Positions 22,200 through 32,896 of a DNA stretch of 64,000 bases are shown here, piece by piece. The stretch lies in the NCBI GenBank assembly GCA_012845835.1, contig JABAKD010000013.1:13260348-13324347 (forward strand), given 5' to 3'. Below the pieces are notes generated by a model. The model was not told where the DNA came from. It ran no database searches and worked only from the letters and a program-made list of their open reading frames with translations. Within the stretch, counting starts at the first letter, position 1. Each line of letters begins with the position of its first letter. Position numbers and translations under genes: made by a program. This DNA is from Undaria pinnatifida (taxonomy: Eukaryota > Sar > Phaeophyceae > Laminariales > Alariaceae).

Positions 22200-23112
22200 C
22201 AGGGGGGACTTAATTTGAAGTGACCGACACGACCACAAAAGTGGCACTTAATGTCATTGCGATCGCGGGTTGTTGCCTACATGGCGGCACCACGTCCCGC
22301 GATACCCCAGAATGAACCAGAGCGTGAACGGGCCAGGTTATCTGCGTAAACGGCCGCCATCATACGCCGGTTGTCGGCAAGCCCGAAGTCTTCTCTCTCT
22401 AGGTGGGCTTGTCGAATTGCCTTATATCGGGCGGTAGAGCTTGTAGTAAAATGTCCTCAGACTGACGATCTGTGGGACCCTCTGGTGGGTCGCACGCGTT
22501 AAGGCGATCACGCCAGCTGTCCATGATGTGAAGGTACTCGTCGGGGTCTTGTTCTGAATGCATTACTGGGGTTCATTTTGGAACGTTCCGCGCGTGTCGC
22601 TTGGAGCGAACTCCCTTTGAACTTCTCACGCGGCGCTGTCCACGCCTGCTGTCCGTGTCCTGCTCCATCCTCGAGTGTGGTGCCCTTGAATCTCCGTACG
22701 ACGAAGAAGGCTGAGCGCCCATCGAAAATAACAGTATGCTGAATAGATCCTGTTTGGCGGCATCCCACGCCGCACGGGCAGTGGCCTGACTGCCGTTGGT
22801 CTCCGACGGTCGCTCTTGCTCTTGCAGGGTGCTCAATATGGCCTTGTTGTAGATGCTGAGACTGGCACGAAGCATGGAACTCCATTCCAGAAGTCGTAGA
22901 CCTTTTTGCCGTCGAATTTTGATATTTTTTTCAAGACAACGTGACGATTGTTCGCTGTGCCGTCCATGACGATGGTTCCTCCCGGTCACCAATGAACGTA
23001 AAGGGTTTGTAAACCCCTTGCTGCAATCCTTGTGCAGGCTTCTCAAAAACACACCCCGAGTTTGCAAACCTCGACCTGTGCCCTCTTGTGCTGACGACGC
23101 TACCTGCGCCAT
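22200..23112 (-). pseudogene. Copia gag with zinc knuckle
   Basis: Begins near 23112 in a 179-residue frame and shifts into others. Recognisable parts are DPDEYLHIMDSWRDRLN and DRQSEDILLQALPPDI (UBN2-type gag, about 22430-22560) and a knuckle CHFCGRVGHF...C (about 22208-22250). The last cysteine is displaced (six residues after His, not four), so the knuckle is probably frameshifted. Confidence 0.7.
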
Positions 23113-23360
23113 CTATGCTACAGCTGGTGCATCACGGTCCTCTGACGTGCACTACCTGTGTCGTCTATGCTGCTGGTGCAGGCTCAACTAAACGCCTCAA
23201 GTCTGTGCTCGACCCGTGTTCCAATGACGCACACTTCCTGTGCAGTCGATGCTGCAGCTGGTGCAGGCTCAACTGAATGTCTCGACTCGTGTTCGAATAA
23301 CTGATGTGCACTACCTGTGCCGTCGGTGCTGCAGCTGGTGCAGGCTCAAGCGGGCATAAC
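23095..23360 (-). repeat. Tandem repeat in the copia leader
   Basis: About three and a half units of roughly 80 bp sharing CACTACCTGTG...CGATGCTGCAGCTGGTGCAGG between the primer-binding site and gag. It may expand the leader; no function is evident. Confidence 0.7.
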
Positions 23361-23698
23361 GCAATCTTCGACGCCTCAAGAAGTACGGTAATTACGCCGC
23401 ACTACTCAACCCGTGCAAGAAAAGCCAACGCAACGTACAATGCCCCGCTAGCGATATCGGCGCGCAGATACGATGCTGTCCTTCCCTGACAGCAGTACAC
23501 CTTCGAGAAGGACTCGGCCACCAGTGCAAAATATCTTGAATCTAGATGATCAATCTAATCCAAGCCGCTGTCGAAAATCTTGACTCGACTCACCTTTCAA
23601 ACTTCCAAAGTTGACTGTCCCGTTGCTGCTCTAGATTACATATTCCCTCGAAGACGTCTCTTCAAAGACTCTTGTTGTGCGCGCCGCGCTGCAGACGA

Positions 23699-23709
23699 GG
23701 CCCATAACC
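23699..23709 (-). promoter_or_regulatory. Copia primer-binding site of the half-tRNA type
   Basis: Directly abutting the 5' LTR, the element strand reads GGTTATGGGCC. This is complementary to the anticodon arm of eukaryotic initiator tRNA-Met (GGCCCAUAACC), not to its 3' end, the priming mode known for Drosophila copia and yeast Ty5. Confidence 0.8.
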
Positions 23710-24251
23710 TATTGGCGCATGTGACAATACGACCTGGCGTGGTCGCAGAGGCTGGCGCTTGCAGCAATTAAGCTAACCGCAGGAGCGTGCAACATGCACA
23801 AGGCATAAATATATCGATGTTTTGACGGGCGCTTTCGGCCAAGAAAATAAACACTTAAGAGCAATGGACTGCTGTGCCTAGAGTTCAGGGGACACCGAAA
23901 ACTGACGAGGAAGAATAGAAGGATGAGACAAGAGTGAATGGGGTAGGGCCACCCGCATCATCCGTCTCAACGTCTAGAGGACTACTCCTTCCAGAAGCCT
24001 CTGATTTCGAGGACTCGAATACCTGGTACAGTAGTACGATCTCCTGAAAAAATACAGCAGCAGTAGTCGAACAGGTGGCAATCCCGCCGTTTTTCTAGAA
24101 CATTTCCTCCAAGAAAGTCCCGGTTCAGCTGTTAACGCTCATATATATGTTACTTTCTACTTTTGCTACGACGACGCGTACAGCAATGAACCAATCATTG
24201 CTACGGAACGTTGCCTCGATAGGTGGTAGTCTAAAACCCCTATCATCAACA
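23710..24251 (-). repeat. Copia 5' LTR (intact, 542 bp)
   Basis: Plus-strand ends TATTG...CAACA; on the element strand TGTTGATGATAGGGG...CAATA. This uninterrupted copy defines the insertion point in the 3' LTR. It should contain the element promoter; I do not see an obvious TATA box. Confidence 0.9.
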
Positions 24252-24256
24252 AGCTC
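24252..24256 (+). repeat. Target-site duplication, right (AGCTC)
   Basis: Identical to 10447-10451, immediately outside the 5' LTR. Confidence 0.8.
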
Positions 24257-24320
24257 GTGTCTCTCTACGAAGTACCAGGTATCAGTTTAACGTGAAGAAC
24301 ACACACAGTGTACACACGTT
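24252..24320 (+). repeat. Repeat R1, right half
   Basis: AGCTCGTGTCTCTC...GTGAAGAACACACAC continues the R1 copy broken at 10446; compare 565-690. Confidence 0.6.
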
Positions 24321-25954
24321 GATGCCTTCCTTGCCCCCCCCCCCCCGGTGATGCCGGTGCCGGGCCGAAGGTTCATGTTTTGTTGCACCCCCCTCGCCCA
24401 CTATCAATATGACCCCTTACTTCACCTTTTTGTTTCTGCTGATGATCCCGTTATTGTCTTACACGCGTGTTATCTTCGTACACGTAACTCAGATCCAGAG
24501 CCACTGTGAATTATCTTTTCCCCCCTCCCTACTACGACGAGCGGTACGCGCCTTCATCTTTATCGCGAGAAGACTTCGGCCCTTTCTTCCCTCGTCGACT
24601 CGCATCGAATTGCGTTTTCTTCTTGTTTTGTTCTCTATTTTTTTTTCCCTTCCCCATTTATTATCCTCGCATTACTCTCGCGCTCCCTCCCAGTACTAAC
24701 TCGGATCCGGGGTCATATAGCGGGCACTCATCATCCCTCCCCGCTGCGGTGTGGTCCATGCAGGATACACAATGTTTTTTTCCCCTATTAATAGCAGCAA
24801 TGGGCACTTTGCTCAGGGTAGGGGTGGGTGATCTGGCATCCGAAAGTACGTCTAAATAGCTAACTAACCTCCAAGCGGTCACCCCTGACGTCATCGTCTT
24901 TATTTCGAGTGATATTTACCTTTTTATCGCCAATAAATCGAAAAAGCTTGATGCCCTTATTATTTCGGGGGGCATACTTTTCGCAACTCGATTACGACCA
25001 CGGCGTCGGGGAGCTTTTTATGGAGATTCCAACATCATGATGAGCATTTTTTCTCATGATCAGATGTGTGTGTCTACAATTTGACGGAGATGTCGGTATA
25101 AGACAGAGTTTGTGAGGTGTTTTTGATGATACCTTTCGTTGCGGAGATTCTGCTTCACGATTTAAAAAAGAAGAGCGGGAAACGATTCCTTTTTTTTGCC
25201 GTGCTCCAAATCAGTCAATATTTTGGGCCATTGGGAACTAAATTTCGCGATATGTTTTTATTATTGCGATGTCATTTGCCATCTGGCAATGTAGCGTGAG
25301 TGTCAAAAACCGGAAACACGATGAAAGAACGCAACATCCAGATGAAAGCGTGAAACGACATGTTCTTGCTTTTTTTGTCCATTTTGGCAGTTTTTTAGCC
25401 CCTTTAAGCCAGATATTGGGTGGTCTATTTCGTGACCGCCCATTTATGACTTGATTTTGGTATAAGGATTTGTTTTTTTCTTCTCGACGGTGGTATTCGA
25501 TCCTCTTAGCCTTGGTGATCACGACCAAGGTCGTTCTATTTTTCACTCCGACATATTTCATAACTTATTATTAGCCGAAAACAAAGTGGACCAATTGTCC
25601 TGCCCGGACTACATATTATTATACGTGTCTGCATTTTATCGCGAGAAGAACTCAGCATTTTCTTCCCTCCCTCGTCGACTCGCGTCAAAATAATTGCGCT
25701 ACGAACTATATCCATCCATGAATTAGTGCAACAACAGCTGCAGAGTCAGTATTATTTCGTTTGCCATCCGACAATAAAGCGCAGCGTTAGTGTCAAGTAG
25801 AGTAAACAGTACCAGGTATTATGGCAAAACATTCTGAAATTGTATGTACTATTTTAATATTTTCGCGAGCACGGCAGCACGGGTTCGGTTGTCGTTTGTT
25901 TGTACAAGTTCAACCCTTTGGGCCCATCAGGTTGGAGGTTGGATTTCTAACCAC
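24321..25954. repeat. No gene seen; R2 fragments
   Basis: R2 blocks occur at 24540-24620, 24655-24760 and 25600-25690. A CATTTGCCATCTGGCAATGTAG word recurs loosely at 25267 and 25757. No supported gene. Confidence 0.5.
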
Positions 25955-25958
25955 TTAA

Positions 25959-26051
25959 CCCCTTCACCACTGACTGGAAACCCGTTTTGGGAACAAAATT
26001 ACTTGGATTTAGTATAATAGTATAGGGAGGGGTTCGGGGGCTCTGAAAGGG
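25959..26051. mobile_element. TTAA-flanked micro-MITE, copy 1
   Basis: 93 bp flanked by TTAA on both sides (25955-25958, 26052-26055), starting CCCCTTCACC and ending TCTGAAAGGG (short inverted CCCYTT/AAAGGG). It shares ACAAAA-CACTTGGATTTAGTATA with three other copies. A TTAA target suggests piggyBac-like mobilisation; this is inference. Confidence 0.65.
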
Positions 26052-26573
26052 TTAATAACGACACCAGGAGCGTACGACCTAAACAGAAAACGACCGGACA
26101 CTATATATATATAAAAAGGTCAGAATATGGGAGGGGGGGGCTGTAAAACGAAGTTATCACTCATTATTGTTGGAAAAAAAAAACGGAAATAAAACGCTCT
26201 TCTTCTGTTTCCCCCCCCCTCCCTTGTTATTTCGTCCTGTGATTACAGCGCTCCCATTTGTTCTTCATTCTGACCTCTTCAAGATTCAAGAGTAGTGTGG
26301 TGCCGTGTTACCTTCTTGGCGTTCACCCCTTTAGAAGTAGCGTGGTGCGTGCCGTTTTCTCTTTTTTTTTGTCGGAGTGCACCCCTCTGGCAACATATAT
26401 ATATACGATTATTATTTCATATATATATGCCTTCCGACATTTATTTTACATAAATAAATACATACGTATACTTTAGTGCTCGAGTCATGCACGCAATCTC
26501 ATCAGCGATGTAATCTGGGGCCTCCCCTCGCCTCACACTATTTCCTACCTGGTATAACATTAACCCCTTTACA

Positions 26574-26645
26574 ACTGGAAACCCGTTTTGGGGGACAAAA
26601 TCACTTGGATTTAGTATAGGGAGGGGTTCGGGGGCTCTAAAGGGG
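26574..26645. mobile_element. TTAA-flanked micro-MITE, copy 2
   Basis: 72 bp between TTAA (26570-26573) and TCAA (26646-26649), closely matching the copy at 25959 (GGAAACCCGTTTTGGG, GGGAGGGGTTCGGGGGCTCT). Confidence 0.65.
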
Positions 26646-26952
26646 TCAAGTGCACTTTTTCATTCTTATACCAGGTATTAGTTATACAATACCAGGTAGT
26701 TAATATACAAAATTGCAGGTCCTGACCGTAACAACAAATAAACAGCAGGTCTTCTCGTACGCGTTCTACGTAGTATTAACAGCAGTAACGCTATCTTTTT
26801 CACAGTCCACATTTTTTGTGAAAAATTGTTGCTGACGGTATTTGTTTGAACTTCTCCAGCGCATCGTACGGCCCACGCACGCACGAGGTGGTTACTATGA
26901 AGACGTCGCTGCTACGTGTGTGTTAATTGAAGCTAAAAAATGCGCTTACAGT

Positions 26953-27260
26953 GCCACCGCTGCGAGATCGAGGATTTCGTCTATAAAAACTCGTCTTTTT
27001 GCAGGCTGTGTGTGATCCTCCTCCGATAGCGCGTGTTACGGGGTGTTCATGCGCTCACGAAGGGTGTAGATCGGCGACTCCCCTTGTCGTACCAGCTGGA
27101 ATTAATAGTACGTACCAGTTAGTACCAGGGTCAACAGGGTGGTGCGAAGATGTTCAGTCTAAAATGATTATCTTGTAATTGGTCTTTGCACGGAAATTAT
27201 TAAACGTCTTTTGAGGGGGACACAATCTGACGGCTGTGGAACGCACCAGCTTGTTATGAT
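26953..27260 (+). repeat. Repeat R5 head, copy 4
   Basis: GAGATCGAGGATTTCGTC, AACTCGTC-TTTGCAGGCTG, GATCGGCGACTCCCCTTG and GAGGGGGACACAATCTGACGG match the 5288 copy. It is followed by a G-rich run near 27270. Confidence 0.7.
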
Positions 27261-28134
27261 GTATTATGGTGAGGGGAGGGGGGGGGGGAGGGGGTACTCA
27301 TTTCATGCATAGACGTACGTAGTGTTGAGAGCCCTGGGGGGGGGCTTGGGGAGGGGATTAGCAATAACAAGCTTGCGCATTTGAGATATGACGCCTCGTG
27401 TTTCTCCCCCATACATTACACGAGGGGGAGTGCGCCTTATATAATAATGCGCGCAAGAGCGAAGCGCGGTTCTCTCGTTTCTCGCTTTTCCAAGCGGAGC
27501 AACAGGTAGTATCGTTTTGATCGCAATACGCGTTTTTGTTGCCGTCGTCTTCTCTGTTGAAGTTTTCTCGTTCGCTCATGGTTCACACTGACGCCTCCGC
27601 TGGGGTCCCTGACAATCAGTGTTGTTGCACTCCACTCGCCCACTATGACCCGTTCACCACTACTATTTATTATGCTACATACACAAGTACATCGGTACCT
27701 ACAGTTAAGACGTTATCAAAACAGTACCGGGTATACATTAACACGGAGCTGCTTTGAGAGCGATCCCTCCTGCCCCCTCTCCGTCCTAAGAAAATGATTT
27801 ATCAGCCCCGACGACACCGAATGAATCGTTGCTACACCGACTCGTAGTCGAGGGTACTTGGGTTCTCCTTGCAGTCGACAAACTCGAAAAATGGGTACAT
27901 AGACTAATAATGTGAAAAATTGAATGCGGTCTTGCCGGAGACTGAAACCGCCCCGGCGATGCTACCGACCGCTTTCGGCAACACCGAGCCGAGATCCGGT
28001 TTGTCAGCTGCCGTGGACCTAATATGGTTACCGTCCTGAAAAAAAGCTGCGGATGGTTTACGCCCCCCCGCCCTCCCCCCTTGCGTCTCTCTTTTCCATC
28101 CCACACAGTCAGTAGTACACTACAGCTAGCTGTC
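27261..28134. other. No gene seen
   Basis: G-rich tracts near 27272-27295 and 27330-27358; otherwise nothing supported. It could hold the 3' UTR of the minus-strand gene ending at 28135. Confidence 0.4.
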
Positions 28135-28362
28135 CTATTCATTGAGTGTATCATACAACGGACTCCAGTCTATACAAAATGACTGGTCGTACTGCTTCAT
28201 GAATTCGTCTCCAGCCGCTTCCTTGCTGGTGTCCAACACCAACACGCAGGCCTTATTACCCAACATTCCTCTTCTTGTCGTTGACGGAACAAGAAACCTC
28301 CTGTTTTGAGCACCGTCGCCAACGGTCAGCCTCGCAGCTGCCCTCGCCCGTCTTAGCGGACC
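28135..28362 (-). CDS. Terminal exon of an unidentified minus-strand gene
   Basis: Acceptor GTCGACGCAG at 28363-28372, then 75 codons in phase 0 and a TAG stop at 28135. The predicted end of the protein runs from GPLRRARAAARLTVG through RRGMLGNKACVLVLDTSK to CIDWSPLYDTLNE. Composition and the clean acceptor-to-stop frame look genuinely coding. It pairs in phase with the exon at 28696-28837. I do not recognise the family. It lies about 1.1 kb from the divergent signal-peptide exon at 29433. Confidence 0.6.
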   Translation of the reverse strand, partial: GPLRRARAAARLTVGDGAQNRRFLVPSTTRRGMLGNKACVLVLDTSKEAAGDEFMKQYDQSFCIDWSPLYDTLNE

Positions 28363-28695
28363 CTGCGTCGACCCACACACACGCCCACGGTAATTATACT
28401 GTATGACCGGGAGATCCACAGCCCGTACGTCAAGCCGAGATCGCCATCACCTACCTTCACTGTAGTCACTTGTGATAGCCCACACGGACAGGAGCTATAT
28501 GCAGGGGGGGGGAGGTTAATTACTACATAGACTAGACTAAAGCAGTAGTCATTAGTCTACTGATTGTACGTAATCAAGAGCTAATGAACACTCCTGTTTT
28601 CAGCTTCGGACAGCGGTCTGTCTTTTTGTTCCCCTCATAACACACTGCTAACCTCACATAAACCCTGTGACGGCTCAATGGAGCAAAAACAATAC

Positions 28696-28837
28696 CTCGA
28701 CATGGCGCACCAGGTACTGGTACGTGCTCTGTGTTAGGATTCGCACCACCTCGCTTGCTTCCTCTGTGATTCTCTCCTGGACCTGTCCACTGTGGAACGT
28801 CCTTTGCACCGTCGTGCACCAGACACCCGTTTTTTTT
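28696..28837 (-). CDS. Internal exon of the same unidentified minus-strand gene
   Basis: Acceptor ATTATTACAG at 28838-28847, donor GTATTG at 28690-28695. One base completes a split codon, then 47 codons: TGVWCTTVQRTFHSGQ, ERITEEASEVVRILTQ, STYQYLVRHVE. This is a helix-prone, coding-like sequence. It ends in phase 0, matching the 28135-28362 exon. Upstream exons should lie to the right; a possible one (FFDLIGASVRAESIII) is at about 29020-29090, but its phase does not fit directly. Confidence 0.55.
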
Positions 28838-29432
28838 CTGTAATAATGCACACGTAATCGTCACGCGTACATGCGATGCAGGATGTCGTGGTATCTGTGT
28901 CAGGGGAAAAAAAAAGCTGTATTGAGTTGCTACAGATCATAGTATAAGAGCCTATCACGCAGCAGTCGAACATCATCACGTCGTCCCCTCGCCGGGCTCC
29001 GGGCGGGTACGAAACCTACAATAATAATGCTCTCAGCTCTCACACTCGCACCAATCAGGTCGAAGAAAAAAATGCCACAACTTCTGAAATGCGGCACAAC
29101 GTGGGCACAACACACACCAATCAAAATCCGTGACAACAATCCTCATGTCCCCGCATCCCGCCTCCCGTACAAGCTGCCGGCACGGCCTTGTGGAAAGGCC
29201 CCCAGACACAGACAACAACCCGAGAACCATCTCGAGCGACCTCCTTTGTTATCGTACCCTACCAACACACCCCAGTACTCTTCTCCTCGACACCCTAGCT
29301 CACTTGCAATTGCAAACGAGGGTTGGAGCTCGGCGCCTGTTCTCCGAGGGATAGCAAGCCGCCCAAAACGGCCTGTGTGTACGTAGGGGGGCCGGGTCAC
29401 TCAATACGTTTTTCAGCAGCCGGCGGAGCATC

Positions 29433-29516
29433 ATGGTGTGCTTGAGGACTCTCAGACCGGCGGCACTTGCGGTGGTCGGGTCGCTGATCGCTTCGAGGTT
29501 TGCCTTTGCTCAGGAG
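29433..29516 (+). CDS. First exon encoding a signal peptide
   Basis: ATG at 29433 in GCATCATGG context, 28 codons, then a strong donor GTGAGT at 29517 in phase 0. The peptide has a basic start (LRTLRP), a hydrophobic core (AALAVVGSLIA) and a small-residue end (AFAQE), a secretory signal with likely cleavage after the AFA stretch. The next exon is not certain. The cysteine-rich exons at 38926-41015 are also all phase 0 on the same strand and lack their own signal, so they are a candidate continuation across a 9.4-kb intron (inference). Confidence 0.5.
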
Positions 29517-31416
29517 GTGAGTGGGGTTCTCCTTCGGTTGCGTTTGCGACGGGGGGCGGTGCCGACGGTAGCAACACCTTTTTCGCACTTGGGGAGCTTG
29601 TGATCGGATCTCAAGACAGCTCAGACGAAAAGAAAGTCACCACTTTTCACTTTCCCAAGCGGATCGACTCGACATTTTCACGACAGATGCGTAGGGATCC
29701 CTATATGGCACTGATTTAGTAGTGCCTATTGCCAGTTTAGTGCTGGTAAAGATTACCTGGTACGGCTTGAACCCCGCTTACTAATGGCACCCGCTTTACT
29801 AGTATCTACGCCCAATAGTACTGATGTGCTTTATAGTGCCGGTATTGTTGACCGGCACATGATGGCACTATAGGGTAGGCCGCAGCTGTGCTCATGGCGC
29901 ACGCAGAGACGTCTACTCGTTCCGGTATGATATACCTCGTACTATTAATAAATACATGATCATAGCAAAGAAAGGTGAGCAACTTTCGATAACCACCCGT
30001 CATCCGTCACGTATCATATGGTACGGCACTGCTGCTGCTGCAGCACTTGATTTGCTGCAAGTTTATGGGGAAGAGTTGTAGCTCGCCCGCAATCATGGCA
30101 ACCCGTCCACACAGGTCGTGCCACCGCCCCGTTCGTCGTCCCGGCAGCTTTTTGCCCTGCGTTGTTCACGGTTTCTCCGAAGTTTCTCCTATTTATTTCA
30201 ACGTCACGTCACGACTCTTACTCTCTCTACTTTTCTACCCTCTTCTCTACTGCACGAGTATCTTTGGTTTGTTTGTACATCATTATTTCAACGTCACGAC
30301 TATTTTACGGCCCTGTCTGAGATACGAGTACTGTACTTGTATCTATACGATTTTTACCTGTATCATTTCAGGTGCCGCCGAATGGCATATCGCAGGTGCT
30401 CCTGTGTACGAGTACGAGTATAGCAGCGAAGTTTGATGAGATTGGAGATGGCGGCCGTGGGTGCCATACGACCCCACGTCCTTCCTTCCCCGAGTGTCAG
30501 GCCTCAGGCTTCTATCGTGCCTATGTTGGCGCGGCCTGGAAGTCTCCGTCCCTTATCCCGAGCATTTACGTAGAAAAGCTCGACTGCTGTTGTCTCGTGG
30601 CCTAGCCGCCCGAAGCGTGTTGCTCTATCGTGCCTCTAGGTGGCAGGCTGGTCATTGTTGCTTCACTACTCTACAGCAGTCTGGAATGTTGGTGCGATAC
30701 CCTACGCCTAATGGCATCCTACTCAGCCCAGCCACCATCCTCAACACGGAATACGGCTCACATTCATCCAATGTACTACATAGTAGTTGAAGCAGAACAG
30801 GAGCGGTTACATTACAGGTACTCCTTCCGGAAGCATTAGGGCCTTGTGTATTCATATTTCTACCCAAGCAGTCCTTACACATTTCGGGGCAAGGGTGGTG
30901 CTTGCGTGGTGCTTGGTTGTTAGGGTTTGCTTCTGTTTTTTGGTGATGAAGCGTTTCCCCCCGAACATGTCATTTTGGGTATCATTTTCGCAGAGGTAGT
31001 CACGTCGTCACACTGTGACCACAGCAGTAGCGGCATTTACATACGGGCAGTATACCCTTCAGCCTATTCGCCAGCGCCAGTACCTCAGAGAGAGACATGG
31101 GGTACCTCAGAGCACTCCTCGGGTATGATAACGGAACCCAGATTATGAATTGCCAGTTATTGGGTATCGTATATGACCCCCAGTACTTCACAAGCAGTAC
31201 GCCATGACTAGAATACGGAAGACGCCCCAGTACCTCTCAGCACGCTATCTCTGAAACTGCTGTCCTGGTTGCGGCGACGCGGTGTGATACCAGTTACACG
31301 AACGTGTCGTCAGCAGGCTCGACTTCGTAGATATATGCCAGATATAATATTCATTCATAATATAATATACCTGGTACTGTACTGGTATGATACCTGGTAC
31401 CTGGTATGCCCCGGTC
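29517..31416. other. No confident gene; possible intron
   Basis: Contains several GGCACTATA words and TACCTGGTA motifs. Frames here do not show convincing splice-site-bounded coding sequence. If the 29433 exon belongs to the cysteine-rich gene, this is intron. Confidence 0.4.
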
Positions 31417-31705
31417 GCCCCGGTGGCGTATCAGGTTATCCTCGAGCCTGGTATAGGTCAGTTTCGTGAGTTCGAGCCCCGCCGAGTGCATACTTGTATA
31501 AATTCGTTGGGACTTTTTCTTGTGGACAAATTGATTTGCGGAAAGCGCGAGAGCGTGAGTTAGCAACACTCGATGAACAATCGACGAGCAGTGGGATTGC
31601 TGAACCCTATGCGCGATAAAAATTGAAGGCAAGAACCGGGGGGGAGAAGGGACGACACCTGTGACCACGGCTTGTCCAGAAGCTGGAAAGTAAAAGTGCG
31701 CAAGA
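31417..31705 (+). mobile_element. tRNA-derived SINE (R3), full-length copy 2
   Basis: Starts GCCCCGGTGGCGTATCAGG with a better A box (TGGCGTATCAGG) than copy 1, B box GAGTTCGAGCCCC at 31468-31480, then the same body ending GAAGCTGGAAAGTAAAAGTG. Confidence 0.8.
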
Positions 31706-31845
31706 ATGCCCTTACGAGTAGAATGCGGAGCTTTTGTGAAAATTTGCTGTTTTCCTGACTGGAGAATAATACCCGCGACCCTTGACCCGATTTCCGGTAT
31801 GATTAAAGCGGTACAGCAGTACCAGGTACCAGGATTGTTGATTTC

Positions 31846-31945
31846 TCACATTCTCACATTAACTCTTCTTGTTAAAAAGCTAGAGTCCGTGGTCACACAA
31901 AGGTGCTGGAGCCCTAGGAAGATCCGAAAAAGCAAGTGAAATCAA
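31846..31945 (-). repeat. Repeat R4, copy 2 (diverged)
   Basis: TTCTCACATTAACTC, GAGTCCGTGGTCACA and a CTGGAGC block match the R4 body. The (AAC)n tail is lost. Confidence 0.5.
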
Positions 31946-32896
31946 AAGTCGTCAGGGAAATACTACTCTTTCCCGCCTAAAAACGCACGATACGGACAAA
32001 GGCGCACAAGTGAAAATGTCAAATGTGCAAACTTAACTCACATGGCCGCGGGTATCCACTCAACTACAGCATAGAGTTCCCCCGTCCCCACAACTAACCA
32101 ACTCGCGGCTACAAACTGCACCGTACGAACCGCACGGTAATCGTGAGTTTAGACGAACGCGCCTGCTGTCTGGAGTGCTGTCAGAGTGACGACCCGCGGG
32201 CATGCAGTGAAACAAGAGCAATGGAACCAAAAACCACAGTACAGATATCAATCATCGCCCCTCCTTCCCGACTAATTTGACAGGTTGCAGCGCAGCTACG
32301 ACTCCCGTGCCTGAAAATTGAAAATTGCGGCGGGTCGTTCCCCGTTGAAGGGTATACAACTCTTCTACAAACTCTACAAAAATCAGTGACGTAAGTAACA
32401 TGTTGTACTACTGCCTCGTAAAAATAACCCTTGGAGAAAAGACGATCGCTGCTCTCATGATGATGATGTGCGTGCCGGTCGTGGGTCTCCGTGTGCCATC
32501 CTCCTGCTGTGGTTCTCCGTGGCCGCCTCATCGCCTTAGCTCATCGCCTTAGCTCACTCGGCCAGCTCCTTCGCACTTGCTCTCGTTCACACTCAATTCC
32601 AGCCGGTTCCCCTTCTCCCCCGTCCAAAAAAAAACAAAATGCTCCACGCAGTTCGCGGCGCTGATCTGAAAAACAAAAATTCTCGTTCAGGGACCAGGAT
32701 ATCACTGCCTAATCCCTGGCTGTGATGATGATGTGCAGTACTTAGTCTTATGTACAAACAATGTTTTGTTTTTTTGGGGGAGTAGCCGACTTTCATTCTC
32801 GAATGCTGTATTAGTATTAACATATTTAGATAACTACGGTATTAATAGTATTACTCTATATTCGTACTCCTCCCGATATTAAAGCAGATAAAAACA
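31946..32896. other. No gene seen
   Basis: No supported coding sequence or repeat family recognised. Confidence 0.4.

Larger units (their letters stand above)
10452..24251 (-). mobile_element. Ty1/copia LTR retrotransposon (degenerate), carrying a nested non-LTR element
   Basis: A minus-strand element of about 7.1 kb once the 6.67-kb insertion (10661-17329) is removed. Reading right to left: 5' LTR (23710-24251), primer-binding site, leader with tandem repeats, gag, protease, integrase, reverse transcriptase, RNase H, polypurine tract, then the 3' LTR split into 17330-17663 and 10452-10660. Integrase before RT defines the copia order. LTRs run TGTTG...CAATA on the element strand, are about 542 bp, and agree at roughly nine bases in ten by eye. 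Perfect AGCTC duplications flank it. Frameshifts and stops break every domain, so this copy is not functional. Confidence 0.9.
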
